The notes beneath the pieces were generated by a model that was given only the letters and a program-made list of their open reading frames with translations, was not told the DNA's origin and searched no databases. This document shows positions 8,537 through 16,326 of a stretch of DNA of 23,004 bases, one piece after another (positions within the stretch are counted from its first letter, which is position 1; every line of letters begins with the position of its first letter). The DNA is from Bordetella parapertussis (lineage in GTDB: Bacteria; Pseudomonadota; Gammaproteobacteria; Burkholderiales; Burkholderiaceae_B): NCBI GenBank assembly GCA_945868195.1, contig CAMBLP010000020.1, forward strand, positions 1 to 23,004. The letters run 5' to 3'. Both the position numbers and the translations under genes were made by a program.

Positions 8537-9490
8537 TTAAATATCCTCAGGATGCTCATCGAGGACCAAGTGGGCCATGCCATCCTCTGTTGCAAGGCCC
8601 ACTTTGGCACCAATCGGTAAGGTTGCCTTCATCGGGGTATGACCAAAAGGCAGACCAGGAATCACCGGAATCTTGACCGATTGCCTGATAAACGCGACAG
8701 CAGCATTTAGATCATAGCCACGGTCGTGCTCTGCCAATCGATATTCGGTAAATCCACCGAGCAGCAATGCTTTTTGTTTACCTAAAATACCTGCTTGCGC
8801 AAGCTGATTCAGCATGCGTTCTATCCGATAGGGATGCTCGCCCACATCCTCGACAAAAAGAATGCCACCTTTAATTTTTGGCATAAAAGGGGTACCGAGC
8901 AAAGACGTGATCATCGCAAGATTGCCTCCCCACAAGACACCTCTGCAATCAACCGCATCGGCCTGCTCAGACTCAAAGCTCAGGATTTCAAGCTCACCGC
9001 GCATGACTTCACCAAAAATCTCGGTGGTGAGTATTTCAGGCTTGAGTGCGCCGAAGTCATAACAAGCGGTCGGGCCTGCGTAACTGATTAAGCCTGTTTT
9101 GGCGAGGAGGGCCAAATTGAAAGCGGTGAAGTCGCTTTGCCCAACAAATCTTTTCCCTGATTGAGCCAACGCAGACCAATTGAGATGGGGCAAGAGTCTG
9201 GTGACACCATAGCCACCGCGTGAGGCCATCACAATAGGAAGTTTTTGTTTCACCGCCCGCTCAAACGCAGCGATTCGTTGAGCATCAGAGCCAGCAAAAC
9301 GTTGATCACACGCTAACGCCGTAGGATCTAACGCAACCTTGAAGCCCATTTTCTCTAAACGCTTGACACCCCTGGCCAATACTTTGGCGTCTGCAACGGC
9401 GCTCGAGGGACTCATAATATAAATACCCTTGTACGCGGCGGGCGACACACGCGTTAATGGGCTGTTAACGACGGCTTGACTACGACTCAA
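8537..9490 (-). CDS. ldcA: Muramoyltetrapeptide (LD-)carboxypeptidase, S66 family
   Basis: Cytoplasmic murein-recycling enzyme that removes the terminal D-Ala from tetrapeptides. I set the start at the TTG at 9488-9490 because AAGGAG lies exactly 7 bases upstream; the frame is open further but overlaps tadA with no support. This gives 317 residues beginning MSRSQAVVNSP. Family landmarks are GIYIMSPSSAV, ASRGGYGVTRLLPHLNW (Ser nucleophile in the SRGGYG turn), VGQSDFTAF, LWGGNLAMI, LFVEDVGEHPYRIERML (catalytic Glu) and LPFGHTPMKATLPIGA (catalytic His). The first 11 bases overlap the end of tadA, so translation is probably coupled. Confidence 0.9.
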   Translation of the reverse strand: MSRSQAVVNSPLTRVSPAAYKGIYIMSPSSAVADAKVLARGVKRLEKMGFKVALDPTALACDQRFAGSDAQRIAAFERAVKQKLPIVMASRGGYGVTRLLPHLNWSALAQSGKRFVGQSDFTAFNLALLAKTGLISYAGPTACYDFGALKPEILTTEIFGEVMRGELEILSFESEQADAVDCRGVLWGGNLAMITSLLGTPFMPKIKGGILFVEDVGEHPYRIERMLNQLAQAGILGKQKALLLGGFTEYRLAEHDRGYDLNAAVAFIRQSVKIPVIPGLPFGHTPMKATLPIGAKVGLATEDGMAHLVLDEHPEDI

Positions 9491-9959
9491 TCTGGCTCTC
9501 CTTGGAGCGACGACGTTTGAAAAAATCACGTAATGTTTCGCCGCATTCATGCGCGAGTACGCCACCCTCCACGCGCGTGTGATGGTTTAAACGCGACTCT
9601 GATGGCAAGTTAATCACACTGCCACAGGCACCTGTCTTTGGGTCTGAGGCTCCAAACACCACACGCGCAAGACGTGCATGCATGATGGCACCTATACACA
9701 TCACACAAGGCTCGAGCGTGACGTAGAGCGTAGCGCCGGGCAATCTGTAATTACCGTTTTTTTTTGCAGCGTTTCTTAAAGCAACGACTTCAGCATGTCC
9801 CGTCGGATCATGTTCTTGAATCGTACGGTTAAAACCCGAGGCTAAAAGCACACCATTGGCATCAATGATGACCGCGCCAACAGGAACCTCGCCTGCCTCT
9901 TGCGCAAGACAAGCTTGCTCAAGCGCAAGACGCATCAATGAATCATCCACGATAGACAC
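9480..9959 (-). CDS. tadA: tRNA-adenosine(34) deaminase TadA
   Basis: Converts A34 of tRNA-Arg(ACG) to inosine. The zinc site is intact: TGHAEVVAL gives the His and catalytic Glu, and EPCVMCIGAIMHARL gives the two Cys. EVPVGAVIIDANG and the RVVFGASDPKTGACGS loop are typical of TadA rather than of guanine or cytosine deaminases. The 159-residue frame starts at a GTG at 9959, which overlaps the end of the HAD gene by 17 bases; the first ATG (9935) is further in and has no better ribosome-binding site. The C-terminus is basic (RDFFKRRRS). Second gene of the HAD-tadA-ldcA overlap chain. Confidence 0.93.
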   Translation of the reverse strand: MSIVDDSLMRLALEQACLAQEAGEVPVGAVIIDANGVLLASGFNRTIQEHDPTGHAEVVALRNAAKKNGNYRLPGATLYVTLEPCVMCIGAIMHARLARVVFGASDPKTGACGSVINLPSESRLNHHTRVEGGVLAHECGETLRDFFKRRRSKESQIES

Positions 9960-10788
9960 GAGATTTCAGGGCAATTCGGCCTGCGAGGCTTGTTAAGGCC
10001 TCTTCGAGCCATTGATACAGCTCCGCATCATCGTCGTAGCGGGCTTGATTAAGATTTGAAACACGTCCATCCTCGATAAAACCCCATGCGCGGCTGCGTT
10101 TATCACGGTGTTTAGGATCCCAAACACCAAATGCAAATCCGCCAGAGCTGCGGATCAGTGAAAAACACGGGATATCCGTATAACCATCACCCACAAAAAC
10201 CATTTGGTCAAAGGGCACACGCAAACGGTCTTCGGGAATTTTACGGTTGACCTCGAAAGGTTTACCGATATAGCTAGGTCCGACAATGCCTTTTTGAATA
10301 TGAAATAGATATCGGGTTTTGTCTGTAAAACTCACAATACGGCGTGGAAAAGTAATCCCACCTTGCTCGTCATAAATAAACTCTGAAGCCCAAATGCCAG
10401 TGAACTCATGAGCAATCCGCGTATGACGCACAACGTCTCCGATACCGCTTGAGATCAAATAAAATTCAAGTTGCACCTGAGGATGAACGGCTTTGACTTG
10501 TTCGCGCAAGCGACGAAAGAGAGTTTCGACGCCTACATGCAACGGCAGAGATTGCCCCCACTGTTGAAGGCGCTCTTGTGTGATGGTGCCGTGTTTGCCT
10601 TCTTTGGAAAGGGCAATCATCTCGTGCAGATAGGCGGGGACAGGATCCCAGTCACGAGCCAATAAAGGATCCACCCTACCAGACCAAAATTGTTGGGTGT
10701 CCACACCCAGGCTCTCTAGAAAGCCTGAAGTGCTGTCTGGAGCAAGCGTGTCATCAAAGTCAAAAATCAGCGCAATCACATCAGACAT
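9943..10788 (-). CDS. HAD-superfamily hydrolase, substrate unknown
   Basis: All HAD motifs are present in 281 residues. Motif I is FDFDDT with nucleophile D10 and acid/base D12. Motif II is LISSG, near S113. A candidate motif III lysine is K157 in FTDKTRY. Motif IV is VFVGDGYTDIP with D201 and D205. The segment between motifs I and II (about 20-105) is an alpha-helical C1-type cap, as in the phosphoserine phosphatase branch, but the protein is longer than SerB-like enzymes. A phosphatase acting on a small metabolite is likely; I cannot name the substrate. The gene overlaps tadA by 17 bases and should be its operon partner. Confidence 0.85.
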   Translation of the reverse strand: MSDVIALIFDFDDTLAPDSTSGFLESLGVDTQQFWSGRVDPLLARDWDPVPAYLHEMIALSKEGKHGTITQERLQQWGQSLPLHVGVETLFRRLREQVKAVHPQVQLEFYLISSGIGDVVRHTRIAHEFTGIWASEFIYDEQGGITFPRRIVSFTDKTRYLFHIQKGIVGPSYIGKPFEVNRKIPEDRLRVPFDQMVFVGDGYTDIPCFSLIRSSGGFAFGVWDPKHRDKRSRAWGFIEDGRVSNLNQARYDDDAELYQWLEEALTSLAGRIALKSRVYRG

Positions 10789-10818
10789 CGTCTCTATCCG
10801 GCGGTTCTGAACAGCGCT

Positions 10819-10845
10819 ATTGTAACGATCTTCGTCTCAAGTCAA
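10819..10845 (-). promoter_or_regulatory. Candidate promoter for the HAD-tadA-ldcA operon
   Basis: On the minus strand TTGACT (10840-10845) is followed 15 bases later by TACAAT (10819-10824). Each hexamer differs from the consensus at one base, but the spacing is 2 short of optimal. Transcription would begin about 24 bases before the ATG at 10788. Confidence 0.35.
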
Positions 10846-10863
10846 CATTGAAAACGTCAAATA

Positions 10864-12009
10864 TCAAGTCCCTAAGACTAAATCTGAGGTGCCTGGGCAA
10901 ACCCAGCGAACGACGTCTCTAGAGGCATCGATACACCCCCCCTCAGCATAAATGCCTCTCACATCACGATAGCGCATCATCCTATCAATGATCTTTGCGG
11001 AATGCTCAGGAGACTGCTTAGTCTGCAACACTTTGTCTCGAACGGTGTCCTCATTCATCTTGATCGCACCTGAGTCATCAAAGTACACACCATCACGCCA
11101 GTGGTAAATCTCCAGACATTTATCAGACAAGGTAAAGGGTTTGGCGCGCTCCCACAAGTTGCAAAACTCTCCATTACCGTGATAGACCACCCATGATCCT
11201 TCAAAGCCCTCAACATCCGCAGAGCGACTATCAGGATTACGAAACCACAATCGGCTACCGGGTACATAAAACTGCATGGGTAAAGGATGCTCCAACGTAC
11301 CTATCTCAAAAATAAAAGCATCATTAAAGTCATCAGCAAGCAATGCGCGTGTTTGCCACTGTTTTTCTAATGCTTTATATAAGGACTGGTTGTTCTCCTT
11401 GAGTTCTTGGGCAATGGCCAACAACACAATATATTCGGCTGCGCGACCACAGGAAAAAGTATAGAGTTGCTCTCCGGATACTTCAGGCTGAGTGGTTTTG
11501 ATTAAGGCCTCAACCATATCAACGCCAGGTCGCAACAAAAAACCACTATTTTCGTCATAGGTCCAGCATTCTTGAGGGCGCTCGTAACCATCCGGATTAA
11601 AGGCGAGCTCAGTGCGACGCGCGGCATCGACCGCAAAATGGCGAACACGGACTGCCGCTTGAAGTTCCTCAAATGAAGGAAAACAATAAGCAATCGGTGC
11701 GCGTGCCAGACACAGGACGATTTCGAGATCAAGCTGCGTTGGATTCTTGACCGTATCTAAACCAAGTCGCTTGTTTAAATTAAGCGTATCGTATTCTGGC
11801 GTCAAGGCCAACAAAGCTGGCGTTGCGGTCACTTGGACGAGATATTTATCTTGGTATGAATCGAGGTCGATATTGAGGTAAGCTTGTGCTCCAAGAACTT
11901 GCCTCAAGCTAGAGATTTTTGAAGCTGCAGTTTTCGCTTGTTGCTCTTGATCGAAGAGCAAACAAATCCCTTCGAGCTCCTCTATCTTGTGTTTTGAATA
12001 ATCCGCCAT
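10864..12009 (-). CDS. Transglutaminase Tgl-like protein (distant relative of Bacillus spore-coat Tgl), function unknown
   Basis: This is a 381-residue soluble protein with no signal peptide. By eye, residues 108-310 align with Bacillus Tgl as I recall it. PSFEELQAAVRVRHFAVDAARR matches the Tgl helix with SIAELMFELKLRMNIVAAAK. CWTYDENSGFLLRPG matches YWRVSPEGALELKYR. LYTFSCGRAAEYIVLLAIA matches FYAFECATAIVIIYYLALI, which puts C187 on the Tgl nucleophile C116. PGSRLWFRNPD (250-260) matches LGDCLYFKNPE. A Cys at the start of a helix followed by beta strands fits a papain-like fold. The Glu before the Cys is Ser here (S186), and the Glu of Tgl's RGENV falls on S272. Residues 1-100 and 315-381 have no Tgl counterpart. 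It is divergent from the methyltransferase gene and lies 75 bases before the HAD operon. The homology is moderately secure; transglutaminase activity is not established. Confidence 0.6.
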   Translation of the reverse strand: MADYSKHKIEELEGICLLFDQEQQAKTAASKISSLRQVLGAQAYLNIDLDSYQDKYLVQVTATPALLALTPEYDTLNLNKRLGLDTVKNPTQLDLEIVLCLARAPIAYCFPSFEELQAAVRVRHFAVDAARRTELAFNPDGYERPQECWTYDENSGFLLRPGVDMVEALIKTTQPEVSGEQLYTFSCGRAAEYIVLLAIAQELKENNQSLYKALEKQWQTRALLADDFNDAFIFEIGTLEHPLPMQFYVPGSRLWFRNPDSRSADVEGFEGSWVVYHGNGEFCNLWERAKPFTLSDKCLEIYHWRDGVYFDDSGAIKMNEDTVRDKVLQTKQSPEHSAKIIDRMMRYRDVRGIYAEGGCIDASRDVVRWVCPGTSDLVLGT

Positions 12010-12071
12010 TGAGACAAAGAGTTCCTAAGTTAAACCTTTATTCGACATAAGTATGCCTGAATGTGCACTTT

Positions 12072-12956
12072 ATGTCATACCCGCTGCCCATGTCGATACC
12101 CGAAATTCGTCCAGAACAATCCATTGCTTTGCTCAAAGCGCTGCACATCCTGACGCGGGATGGCAAGCTCAACCAAGACAGCAGACGAAAACTGAAACAG
12201 GTCTACCATTTATTTCAGTTTATCGAGCCCTTGCTCAAGCAAATACATCTTAAACATGAGGACTTCTGTGTTGTCGACCACGGCGCGGGTAAATCCTACC
12301 TAGGATTTATACTCGTTGACCTCTTTTTACGACATCAGGCGCCCCGTGCGAGTATGGTTGGCATCGAAACGCGACCAGAACTTGTCGAGCAAACACAAAA
12401 ACTTGCACAAGAGCTCGGTTTCACACAGATGCGGTTTCTAAACGAATCTGTATCGCGATCCATCAACTCTTCATCCTTACCCGCTCAGGTCGACCTTGTC
12501 ACCGCTTTACACGCCTGCAATACCGCCACAGACGATGCGATTCGCTTTGGATTATCAAAAAATGCCGAGTTCATGGTCTTGGTGCCCTGCTGTCAAGCAG
12601 AGGTTGCCAGTGTGCTGCGCAAACACAAAGCAGAGAGGTTGAAAGACCCCTTGGCCGAAATCTGGCGCCATCCACTTCATACAAGAGAGTTCGGCAGTCA
12701 GGTCACCAATACGCTGCGCTGCCTCCAGCTTGAAGCGCATGGTTATCAAGTCACCGTGACTGAGTTGGTGGGTTGGGAACACTCCATGAAAAACGAATTA
12801 TTGATTGCTCAGCGCAAAGGCCCGCCCAAACCGCATGCCATCGCCAGACTCGAGGCGCTTTTAGAACGTCTTGGTTTAGACGAGCTTAAAGAACGGTTTT
12901 TTACTCCTGCCTTGAAAGGTATTGAACAAAAAACGCAGCAGGAGACGACATCGTGA
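12072..12956 (+). CDS. SAM-dependent methyltransferase (Methyltransf_32-like), substrate unknown
   Basis: A class I methyltransferase fold is visible. Numbering from an in-frame GTG at 12063, motif I is VVDHGAGKSYLGF (about 70-82), MVGIETRPELVE (98-109) supplies the acidic ribose-binding residue, and VDLVTALHACNTATDDAI (143-160) is followed by MVLVPCCQAEV (171-181). The DxGxGKxYL, LHACNTATD and PCC motifs resemble the group that includes eukaryotic GSTCD and RRNAD1 proteins. An RNA substrate is possible but is inference. Starts at 12063 (GTG), 12072 (ATG) and 12090 (ATG) are all in frame, and none has a convincing Shine-Dalgarno; I use the first ATG. The stop overlaps the start of the next gene, so the two form an operon. 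Confidence 0.8.
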   Translation: MSYPLPMSIPEIRPEQSIALLKALHILTRDGKLNQDSRRKLKQVYHLFQFIEPLLKQIHLKHEDFCVVDHGAGKSYLGFILVDLFLRHQAPRASMVGIETRPELVEQTQKLAQELGFTQMRFLNESVSRSINSSSLPAQVDLVTALHACNTATDDAIRFGLSKNAEFMVLVPCCQAEVASVLRKHKAERLKDPLAEIWRHPLHTREFGSQVTNTLRCLQLEAHGYQVTVTELVGWEHSMKNELLIAQRKGPPKPHAIARLEALLERLGLDELKERFFTPALKGIEQKTQQETTS

Positions 12957-13819
12957 TGACCACGCCGATCCGCTTATTGATTGCTGGCTGTGGGGATTTA
13001 GGCATGCGAGTCGCTCAGCGTGTATTAAAAAACCCAACAAATCGCGTCTGGGGATTAAAACGAACGGATCCCGATGACCAAGAGAAGATGCTCGGGTTTA
13101 CGTGGTTTAAAGCAGATTTGTCCGACCCAGAAACCATGAAGGACTTACCTGCTGATATCACCCATATTTTGTTTAGTGCTGCCCCGCATGTGCGAACAGA
13201 GTCCGATTATCGAGCGGTATATTTCGATGGTTTGCGCAACGTTGTGCAGAATGCACACAGCGCTTCGTTAAGGCGCATTCTGTTCATCTCGTCAACGGCG
13301 GTCTATGGCGAGCATGCAGATGAGTGGGTCAACGAAGACACCCCTGTGAACCCAAAGAACTTTAATGGTCGAGTGCTACTCGAGGCTGAGCAATGGCTTT
13401 CTAAGTTTGGACGCGAACATGCATTGACCACACTCAGTCTTAGACTTTCAGGTATTTATGGGCCGGGACGGCTTGCGTTGCTTGAAAAGCTCAAGCTTGG
13501 GCAGGTTGGCGCACCCTCCTCTGCCGCACACTGGTCTAATCGTATTCATGTCGACGATGCGGCTGCCGCCGTTGTGCATTTAATCGGATTCGAACATCCT
13601 CAATCCACGTATTTAATCACCGACAGTACGCCGCTTCCCATGCGCACTCTTTATGAAGCACTGGCGCAACAAGTCGGGGGACCAGTACCCCCGGTCTCAG
13701 AGTCACCTACCTTCGTTGGAAGTAAACGCTTAAGTAACGAAAGGATCCGTGAAACAGGCTTTGTCTTTCAATGGCCGGATAGTCGCGACGGCTACAGAGA
13801 TATTCTTCAAGCCGGATAG
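12953..13819 (+). CDS. NAD(P)-binding epimerase-like protein (atypical SDR, YeeZ-like)
   Basis: Rossmann-fold protein of 288 residues. The dinucleotide-binding motif AGCGDLG (GxGxxG) is at the N-terminus, FKADLSD follows, then ILFISSTAVYGEHADEW. The SDR YxxxK is absent: the position reads NFNGRVLLEAE. As I recall, the E. coli YeeZ group has the same kind of substitution, so catalysis by the usual Tyr is unlikely. LRLSGIYGPGR and NRIHVDDAAAAV are typical extended-SDR segments. A GTG at 12953 lies 8 bases after AGGAG; an ATG at 12956 is 3 bases further on. Either start overlaps the methyltransferase stop. The substrate is unknown. Its last 13 bases overlap the end of greB on the other strand. 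Confidence 0.82.
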   Translation: MMTTPIRLLIAGCGDLGMRVAQRVLKNPTNRVWGLKRTDPDDQEKMLGFTWFKADLSDPETMKDLPADITHILFSAAPHVRTESDYRAVYFDGLRNVVQNAHSASLRRILFISSTAVYGEHADEWVNEDTPVNPKNFNGRVLLEAEQWLSKFGREHALTTLSLRLSGIYGPGRLALLEKLKLGQVGAPSSAAHWSNRIHVDDAAAAVVHLIGFEHPQSTYLITDSTPLPMRTLYEALAQQVGGPVPPVSESPTFVGSKRLSNERIRETGFVFQWPDSRDGYRDILQAG

Positions 13820-14358
13820 GATATTTCAAGAATATCGAGTTCCTCGATGCCACCTGGCGTTCTGAGGCTGACGGTATCGCCAAGTTTGGCCTTTGTGAGC
13901 GCGCGTGCCACGGGCGAAATCCAACTGATGCGCCCATGTAAAGGCTCCGCCTCATCAACGCCCACAATCGTGACACGTTGCTCTAGACCCTCTTGATTGA
14001 CATACAGCACTGTCGCCCCAAAGAAGACCTGTTCGCGATTGGTTTGTAGCGCAGGATCAACGATTTCGGCAAGTTCCAGGCGCTTGGTCAAAAACCGCAT
14101 ACGGCGATCAATTTCTCTTAAACGTTTTTTACCGTAAAGGTAATCGCCGTTTTCAGAGCGATCCCCATTTGACGCCGCCCATGAAACGATTTGGACCATT
14201 GCAGGTCTTTCTTCATTCATTAAGTGCGCAAGTTCGTCACGCAGCGCTGCATATCCACCGGGTGTCAGATAATTTTTTGTTCCCGCCGGGAGCGCTTTGG
14301 CTTCGGGAAGGTCATCGTCCTCAACATCATCTTGCTCTTTGACAAAGGCCTTGTTCAT
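13807..14358 (-). CDS. greB: Transcription elongation factor GreB
   Basis: Enters the secondary channel of RNA polymerase and stimulates cleavage of backtracked transcripts. The N-terminal coiled coil holds the tip loop GDRSENGDYLYGKKRLREIDRR (about residues 65-86), where the acidic residues D66 and E69 act. This sequence is the GreB rather than the GreA version. The C-terminal FKBP-like domain follows (FFGATVLYVNQEG to LDILEISYP). The 183-residue length includes an acidic N-terminal extension of about 28 residues (KEQDDVEDDDLPEAK) not found in the E. coli protein of about 158. The ATG lies 6 bases after the stop of the PHP gene, with no Shine-Dalgarno, suggesting coupling. The 3' end overlaps the convergent epimerase-like gene. 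Confidence 0.93.
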   Translation of the reverse strand: MNKAFVKEQDDVEDDDLPEAKALPAGTKNYLTPGGYAALRDELAHLMNEERPAMVQIVSWAASNGDRSENGDYLYGKKRLREIDRRMRFLTKRLELAEIVDPALQTNREQVFFGATVLYVNQEGLEQRVTIVGVDEAEPLHGRISWISPVARALTKAKLGDTVSLRTPGGIEELDILEISYPA

Positions 14359-14364
14359 CTTTTT

Positions 14365-15216
14365 TTATACCAAGTCTTTCCAAACGGGCTTTAAATCTGA
14401 GGGCAGCGGTGGCAAGCTGCCCAACTGAATCCGACTTTCATGAGGGCTGTGAAAATCCGAACCGCATGAAGCCTGAAAGTCATAATGGCGCGCGACTTGT
14501 GCATATTCTTGAAACTGAGGAACGCTATGACTGCCAGTGATCACCTCGATGGCACGACCACCTAGGTCTTTGAAAGTGTCAAAAAACGCATCAAATTGTG
14601 TCGCTGTATATTTGTAGCGACCGGGGTGCGCGATCACCGCAACACCTCCAGCGGCTCCAATCCAACCCAACGCTGCCTCCAAAGAAGCCCATTGCATGGG
14701 TTCATGCGCAGGACCGTCATCTTTAAGTAGGCGATCAAATACCGCCTGCACCTCCGGAAAGTACCCGGCTTGAACTAAGAAACGCGCAAAATGCGTGCGG
14801 CTGATGAGTTCTGGATTGCCTGCGAAAGTCAGAGCGCCATCGAATGCCCCTGGCATGCCCAGTGCAGCCAAACGCTCGCCAATACGCTTCGCCCGATCCG
14901 CACGACCCGCACGTGTTTGACGCAGCCCCTCAATGAGAGTGTCATTATTTTGATCAATACCCAAGCCAACAATATGCACCGTCTGATTGGCCCAAGTGAC
15001 TGAGATCTCAACACCTGTCAAATAGCGTAATCCGATTTCGCGGGCTGTTTCAATGGCGAGCACTTGCCCAGAAAGCTCATCGTGGTCCGTCAGCGACCAA
15101 AGATTCACGCCAGCCTTCTTTGCACGCAAGGCCAACACATCTGGCGTGAACACACCATCCGACACCGTCGAGTGACAATGCAAATCCGCACAAAAATTTT
15201 CTATCAAAGTACTCAT
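14365..15216 (-). CDS. PHP-domain phosphoesterase, RNase AM (YciV/TrpH)-like
   Basis: The start at 15216 has AAGGTG 8 bases upstream and lies just after the stop of the hydrolase gene; this gives 283 residues. PHP metal motifs are in order: ADLHCHSTVSDG near the N-terminus, LTDHDELSG (about 41-49), TGVEISV, VAVIAHPGRYKYT and ASCGSDFHSPHE near the C-terminus. Length and motif order fit the YciV family, whose E. coli member is a 5'-3' exonuclease that matures rRNA 5' ends and degrades short oligonucleotides. That role is inferred here. Middle gene of hydrolase-PHP-greB. Confidence 0.87.
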   Translation of the reverse strand: MSTLIENFCADLHCHSTVSDGVFTPDVLALRAKKAGVNLWSLTDHDELSGQVLAIETAREIGLRYLTGVEISVTWANQTVHIVGLGIDQNNDTLIEGLRQTRAGRADRAKRIGERLAALGMPGAFDGALTFAGNPELISRTHFARFLVQAGYFPEVQAVFDRLLKDDGPAHEPMQWASLEAALGWIGAAGGVAVIAHPGRYKYTATQFDAFFDTFKDLGGRAIEVITGSHSVPQFQEYAQVARHYDFQASCGSDFHSPHESRIQLGSLPPLPSDLKPVWKDLV

Positions 15217-15220
15217 TTCA

Positions 15221-16183
15221 TTAACACCTTGAGTCACACGAAGTCGCGAGATGTTGATTCTTTAAAAAATCAGTCACGATCGATATTTGATCGTGATCCA
15301 TGAGGGTCGGCGCATGACCCACACCTTGGATCTGTGAAAGTCGCGCGTGAGGTTGAGTCTGTAGCATCTTGTGACACGTTTGTTCAGACAGTAAATCTGA
15401 TTGTTGGCCGCGTATGATTTGAACAGGCATGTTTAAGGAAGCGAAAGCCGCCCACAACATCGTTTCCGCATGTGCAACTATTTCAGGGGAAACATGATTA
15501 AACGCTGCAGCAATGGCTAAATCATAGTGCTTAATCCATCGACCGGACTGTTCAATATAGACATGACGTGTTAGATCGTTCCATTGATCGGTTGTATGGG
15601 GCCCAAAAGAGGCGCAGGTGGCTTGAACATAGGCAACAGCATCGTCAAAACAATCAAAACTGACGGCTTCGCCGACATATTGGCCAATTCGCGCAAGGGA
15701 AACTGGCTCGATGTGCGGCCCGACATCATTTAACAACAGCGAATCAAGTGGAAAGTACGCATCTGGTAGGGATGTATGACGCTGCGCAGGCGTATGCATG
15801 GCATTTCTCAACTGTAACTGTGCATAAGCACCTGCGTATATCAAACCAATCAGCCCCCCCATCGATGTGCCAATCCAATGCAGGCGCTTTGGTTGAACAC
15901 GCGCTATTAAGGTCACCATATCCGAAACATACTGCGGCAAGGCATAAAAAGTAGGATTCACCAACCAATCGGATAGACCGCGCCCCACCACATCCGGGCA
16001 TATCACGCGATAGCGGGTGGAAAGTTCGCTGGCTAAAGAATCGAAATCTTTACCGGTTCGGGTGAGCCCGTGCACGCATAGGACGACCTCATCACACTCG
16101 GGGTCGCCCCACTCGCGATACGCCATGCGGTGCAAACCAGCTGGGCTGGTGCAGGTCACAGCATGTAAACGTGGTGACAGCAT
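15221..16183 (-). CDS. Alpha/beta-hydrolase fold protein, substrate unknown
   Basis: The protein starts MLSPRLHAVTCTSPAG at the ATG at 16183 (320 residues); an in-frame GTG at 16219 would add 12 residues with no support. VVLCVHGLTRTGKDFDSLA is the oxyanion-hole strand, HWIGTSMGGLIG holds the nucleophile Ser in GTSMGG, GQQSDLLSE probably holds the acidic residue, and GVGHAPTLMD the catalytic His. RVICPDVVGRGLSDW is the usual D-x-x-GxGxS segment. An esterase or C-C hydrolase activity is likely, but nothing names a substrate. It is the first gene of the run with the PHP nuclease and greB; the stop sits 4 bases from the PHP start. Confidence 0.85.
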   Translation of the reverse strand: MLSPRLHAVTCTSPAGLHRMAYREWGDPECDEVVLCVHGLTRTGKDFDSLASELSTRYRVICPDVVGRGLSDWLVNPTFYALPQYVSDMVTLIARVQPKRLHWIGTSMGGLIGLIYAGAYAQLQLRNAMHTPAQRHTSLPDAYFPLDSLLLNDVGPHIEPVSLARIGQYVGEAVSFDCFDDAVAYVQATCASFGPHTTDQWNDLTRHVYIEQSGRWIKHYDLAIAAAFNHVSPEIVAHAETMLWAAFASLNMPVQIIRGQQSDLLSEQTCHKMLQTQPHARLSQIQGVGHAPTLMDHDQISIVTDFLKNQHLATSCDSRC

Positions 16184-16274
16184 GGTCGGTCTCTCACAAA
16201 TCAAACTCGGACAGTGCACAGTCTTATTCTTATTGTAGTCCTTAGCTCACAGCAATACTGCGATGCAGCAATAT

Positions 16275-16305
16275 AAAAAAAGACCCGAGAATTTACTCTC
16301 GAGTC
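16275..16305 (-). terminator. Rho-independent terminator of the Bug protein gene
   Basis: Read on the minus strand, GACTCGAGA (16305-16297) and TCTCGGGTC (16290-16282) form a 9-bp stem with one T-G wobble and a 6-base loop. Seven T residues follow (16281-16275). It lies 21 bases past the stop of the Bug gene and before the hydrolase gene, so the two are separate transcription units. Confidence 0.8.
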
Positions 16306-16326
16306 TTCATTTACAAATAGGTATGA

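Noticed and set aside
9491..9565. LdcA start inside tadA at 9565
   Set aside because: The TTG at 9490 has AAGGAG at 7 bases, and the extra residues have no family similarity.
12953..13819. Epimerase-like protein as a decayed gene because YxxxK is missing
   Set aside because: The frame is intact and the NG(R)xxLEAE replacement appears to be a trait of the YeeZ-like group as I recall it.
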